From NCBI RefSeq assembly GCF_004357995.1, contig NZ_SMTK01000003.1, positions 496,001 to 560,000 of the forward strand: a stretch of 64,000 nucleotides of DNA, read 5' to 3'. The stretch comes from Arthrobacter crusticola. GTDB lineage: Bacteria > Actinomycetota > Actinomycetes > Actinomycetales > Micrococcaceae. The position numbers and the translations under genes are program-made. Every line of letters begins with the position of its first letter. The stretch's first letter is position 1. The notes under the pieces are model-generated. The model was not told the DNA's origin, ran no database searches, and saw only the letters and a program-made list of their open reading frames with translations. Positions 61,609 through 64,000 of the stretch are shown in pieces.

Positions 61609-61624
61609 CAGAAAGCTGCACACT

Positions 61625-62332
61625 ATGGAATCTCGCAAGGTCGCCGTCGTCACCGGGGGGTCACAGGGTATCGGGGAAGGGCTCGCCGCAGCCCTTCGCG
61701 GCATCGGCTATGCCGTCGTCGCAAACTCCCGTTCCATCGCCCCCGCCGATGAGCCCGACTTCGTGACCGTCGCCGGTGACATCTCGGATCCCGCCGTCGC
61801 GGAGAAGGTCGTCACCACGGCGATCGAGAAGTTCGGGCGCATCGACACCCTCGTGAACAACGCCGGCATCTTCGTCGGCAAGCCCTTCACCGAGTACACG
61901 AAAGAGGATTACGACCGGGTGGTGCAGGTGAACCTCGGCGGGTTCTTCTACGTGACCCAGCAGGCGATTTCCCGGATGCTCGAGCAGGGCTCCGGACACG
62001 TGGTGAATGTGACCACGACCCTGGTCGAGTACGCCAACTCGGGCCTTCCCTCCGCCCTGGCCAACCTCACCAAGGGCGGCGTCTCCTCGGTCACCAAGTC
62101 GCTCGCCGTCGAATATGCGGGCCGCGGAATCCGCGTCAACGCCGTCTCCCCGGGGCACATCAAGACCCCGCTGCACGCAGGGAACAACCATGACGAGCTC
62201 GCCGGGCAGCACCCGATCGGCCGGATGGGCACCGTCGAGGACATCGCCAAGGGTGTCCTCTACCTGGAGCAGGCACCGTTCGTCACCGGCGATGTCCTCC
62301 ACGTCGACGGCGGCCAGAGCGCCGGCAGCTAG
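61625..62332 (+). CDS. Short-chain dehydrogenase/reductase-like protein without the catalytic Tyr
   Basis: 235 residues, Rossmann fold. The NAD(P) motif is TGGSQGIG (about 11-18), then DIS and NNAGIF. At the active site, where SDRs have Tyr-x3-Lys, it reads SALANLTKGGV, so Lys is kept but Tyr is replaced by Ala; the preceding Ser is also Thr. VNAVSPGHIKTPLH follows. The group may use another residue or bind substrate only. It is under the divergent TetR-type promoter and is followed by an NTF2-like gene. Confidence 0.85.
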   Translation: MESRKVAVVTGGSQGIGEGLAAALRGIGYAVVANSRSIAPADEPDFVTVAGDISDPAVAEKVVTTAIEKFGRIDTLVNNAGIFVGKPFTEYTKEDYDRVVQVNLGGFFYVTQQAISRMLEQGSGHVVNVTTTLVEYANSGLPSALANLTKGGVSSVTKSLAVEYAGRGIRVNAVSPGHIKTPLHAGNNHDELAGQHPIGRMGTVEDIAKGVLYLEQAPFVTGDVLHVDGGQSAGS

Positions 62333-62409
62333 CTTTCCCGGAGCGGGCCGCACTCCCGCTCGCCGACAGGGACACCGGAGGTGTCCGCACTCCAATTGAA
62401 GGACAAGAC

Positions 62410-62817
62410 ATGGAACCGTCTGGAATCGAAGCACCTGAAGCGAACGCCTCGGACACCGGCACACTCGGTATCGTCAATGCGGTCTTCGCCGCCTGGGCGA
62501 ACGGAATCCGGGACCACCGGCCGGAGGAGGTGGCATCCCTTTTCACCGAGGATGCCATCTTCCAGGGCCTTGACAGGAGCCATGGCATCGGCCGGCCCGT
62601 CGTCACCGCCTACTACGAGAAGCAGCCGGCCGGTCTGCGGGCCGACTACCGGATCCTCGAGCACCGCCGGCTGTCGGTCGACGTCCTGGTGGCCTACGCC
62701 GACGTCGACTTCTCGTTCCTTGACGGCCGGGTGATTCCGGTCCACCTGACGGTGGTGCTGCAGCGAGCCGGCGGAAGCTGGCTCATCAGCCACTACCACG
62801 TCTCGAAGATCCAGTAG
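62410..62817 (+). CDS. NTF2-like (SnoaL/SgcJ-type) protein
   Basis: 135 residues. AWANGIRDHRPEEVASLFTEDAIFQG and VTAYYEKQPAGLRADYRIL, then SWLISHYHVSKIQ, are the cone-shaped NTF2-like fold of SnoaL/SgcJ proteins, which act as small isomerases, hydrolases or binding proteins. GAAGGAC lies about 9 bases before ATG 62410. It is the second gene of the SDR operon, so the two may process one compound. Confidence 0.82.
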   Translation: MEPSGIEAPEANASDTGTLGIVNAVFAAWANGIRDHRPEEVASLFTEDAIFQGLDRSHGIGRPVVTAYYEKQPAGLRADYRILEHRRLSVDVLVAYADVDFSFLDGRVIPVHLTVVLQRAGGSWLISHYHVSKIQ

Positions 62818-62832
62818 GGTCCGGCCCCGCCG

Positions 62833-63891
62833 TCAGTCGTACGCCCCGGCAAACGAGGCGAAGATTTCGGCGGCGGGGCCCAGCCGGGCCAGGGGAGCCG
62901 ACTGCCCGGCCCAGAAACTCGCGAGATCGGCCCGGCCCCTCTCCTCTGCGGCCCTGCGGAACGGCGAGGTCATCGAGCCAAGGGCCGGATAGGGAACCTG
63001 GGTGTCCCACCCTGACGCCTCCCGGGTGACCCGGTTGACCAGACCCCGGGCCAGGCGCCCGGTGAAGGCGCCGGTCAGGACCGTGCTGCGGCCGGCCGGC
63101 CCGGTGACCGCCTCCTTGTGGACCGCCGAGGCGGCGGACTCATCCGACACGAGGAACGCCGTTCCAACCTGCACACCCTCGGCCCCCAGTTCGTGTGCCG
63201 CACGGACCTGGGAGGGCGTGGCAATTCCGCCGGCGGCGACGACCGGCGTGTGAACAGCCGCCACCACCTGGGGCACCAGCGAGAACGTCCCGACCAGGGA
63301 TTCCTCCGCCGGGGCAAGGAAGGCTCCGCGGTGCCCGCCGGCGTCGCTGCCCGAGGCGACGATCACATCCACGCCGGCCTCCTCAAGGGTGGCCGCCTCG
63401 TCGACCGTCGTTGCCGTTCCCACCAGGCGGATTCCGGCGCGCCGCGCGCGGTCCACGGTGTCGGCAGCAGGCGCGCCGAACACGAAACTGATGACCGGCG
63501 GTGCCGCGGCCAGGAGTGCGTCCAGCTGGGCATCGAAGTCAATCGGCGCACCCACCGTCGGGTCCGGCGGGTCGATGCCCAACTCCTCGAAATACGGGGC
63601 CAGCAACGCCGCCTGTGCCGCCAGTTGGTCGACGCTGGCCGCTGGTTCACCACCCAGCGGTATCCAGAGGTTGACCGCGAAGGGCCGGGCTGTCGCGGTC
63701 TTGAGCCGGCCCACCAGCGCCGTGATCTCCTCGGGACGGAGGTGGTGGGCGCCAAAGGATCCAAGTCCGCCCGCCTCCGCGACGGCGGCGACAAGGGGTT
63801 CGGAGGAGAGGCCGCCGCCGAAGGGGCCCTGGATAATGGGGAAATTTAGGCCGAGCAGGTCGGCCACCCGTGTCTGCCGCAGCAAAGTCAT
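62833..63891 (-). CDS. Nitronate monooxygenase family protein
   Basis: 352 residues. The FMN barrel is shown by FPIIQGPFGGGLSSEPLVAAVAEAGG (read in pieces) at the start, ASGSDAGGHRG near 180-190, and VVAAGGIATPSQVRAAHELGAEGVQVGTAFLVSDES near 217-252. The His in AGGHRG is the catalytic residue of class I and II enzymes. It oxidises alkyl nitronates or acts on related compounds. It converges on the NTF2-like gene. The ATG at 63891 has no strong ribosome binding site. Confidence 0.87.
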   Translation of the reverse strand: MTLLRQTRVADLLGLNFPIIQGPFGGGLSSEPLVAAVAEAGGLGSFGAHHLRPEEITALVGRLKTATARPFAVNLWIPLGGEPAASVDQLAAQAALLAPYFEELGIDPPDPTVGAPIDFDAQLDALLAAAPPVISFVFGAPAADTVDRARRAGIRLVGTATTVDEAATLEEAGVDVIVASGSDAGGHRGAFLAPAEESLVGTFSLVPQVVAAVHTPVVAAGGIATPSQVRAAHELGAEGVQVGTAFLVSDESAASAVHKEAVTGPAGRSTVLTGAFTGRLARGLVNRVTREASGWDTQVPYPALGSMTSPFRRAAEERGRADLASFWAGQSAPLARLGPAAEIFASFAGAYD

Positions 63892-63983
63892 GCTTGCCGG
63901 CCTTTCATTTCGTGATGTTTCATTGTTGACCTTTCCATTCTTGACATGACATTAGGCACTCACCTATAACTAAAGCCCCATAG

Positions 63984-63998
63984 TAGACCGAACATCTA
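63984..63998. promoter_or_regulatory. Third candidate TetR site upstream of the nitronate monooxygenase gene
   Basis: TAGACCGAACATCTA matches the site at 61594-61608 in 12 of 15 positions and has TAGA/TCTA at its ends. It lies about 95 bp before ATG 63891 on the minus strand. A TATAGG -10-like element (about 63964-63969, minus strand) is between. The rest of 63892-63983 is AT-rich with no gene. Confidence 0.4.
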
Positions 63999-64000
63999 GA

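Overview
The window is high-GC DNA that reads as an actinobacterial chromosome, most likely Micrococcaceae (Arthrobacter sensu lato). The evidence is mycothiol synthase (mshD) beside a GlnR-type orphan regulator, the mutT1-ppk1 pair, a MaoC-MaoC-murB unit, abundant ATGA/GTGA start-stop overlaps, and a promoter style in which a -10 hexamer sits six bases before the start codon (leaderless mRNAs). A C50-carotenoid gene set resembling the bacterioruberin genes of haloarchaea fits pigmented Arthrobacter such as A. agilis. The genus is an inference.

Layout. 1-2119: end of an MFS exporter and an HtpX protease. 2161-13617: a surface-glycan locus. It opens with two almost identical family-2 glycosyltransferases in an inverted repeat around a 343-bp spacer, each with the same conserved leader. 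A tightly overlapping run follows: HprK-like kinase, glycosyltransferase, flippase, large polytopic membrane protein, two tiny membrane proteins, metallophosphoesterase, then a lipoprotein phosphoesterase. 13744-18050: yajQ and tRNA-Tyr, whose 3' end is duplicated 3.5 kb away and flanks a decayed phage-like island. 18282-23593: secreted HNH nuclease, secreted M15 peptidase, small proteins and thioredoxin. 23739-29960: DNA glycosylase, cystathionine beta-synthase and metB (transsulfuration), amidohydrolase, MOSC protein. 30300-34015: DEAD-box helicase, tRNA-Thr, tRNA-Met and a secreted orphan. 34114-37793: methyltransferase/flavoprotein pair divergent from an XRE-cupin regulator, and LtrA. 37946-45838: ParA-like ATPase, DUF2797, MaoC pair with murB, asd, folA-thyA. 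45898-52982: mutT1-ppk1, mshD, glnR, small membrane proteins, nitrobindin-like protein. 53050-56360: ygfZ, ankyrin protein, GNAT, pfkA. 56579-59673: carotenoid genes. 59814-63891: bL36 paralogue, DUF4193, GNAT/TetR divergent from SDR/NTF2-like genes, and a nitronate monooxygenase.

The accessory regions are the glycan locus, the tRNA-Tyr island and the carotenoid cluster; the rest is ordinary actinobacterial core. No CRISPR array, integrase, transposase or rRNA gene was seen. All identities come from reading motifs by eye; no database search was run.
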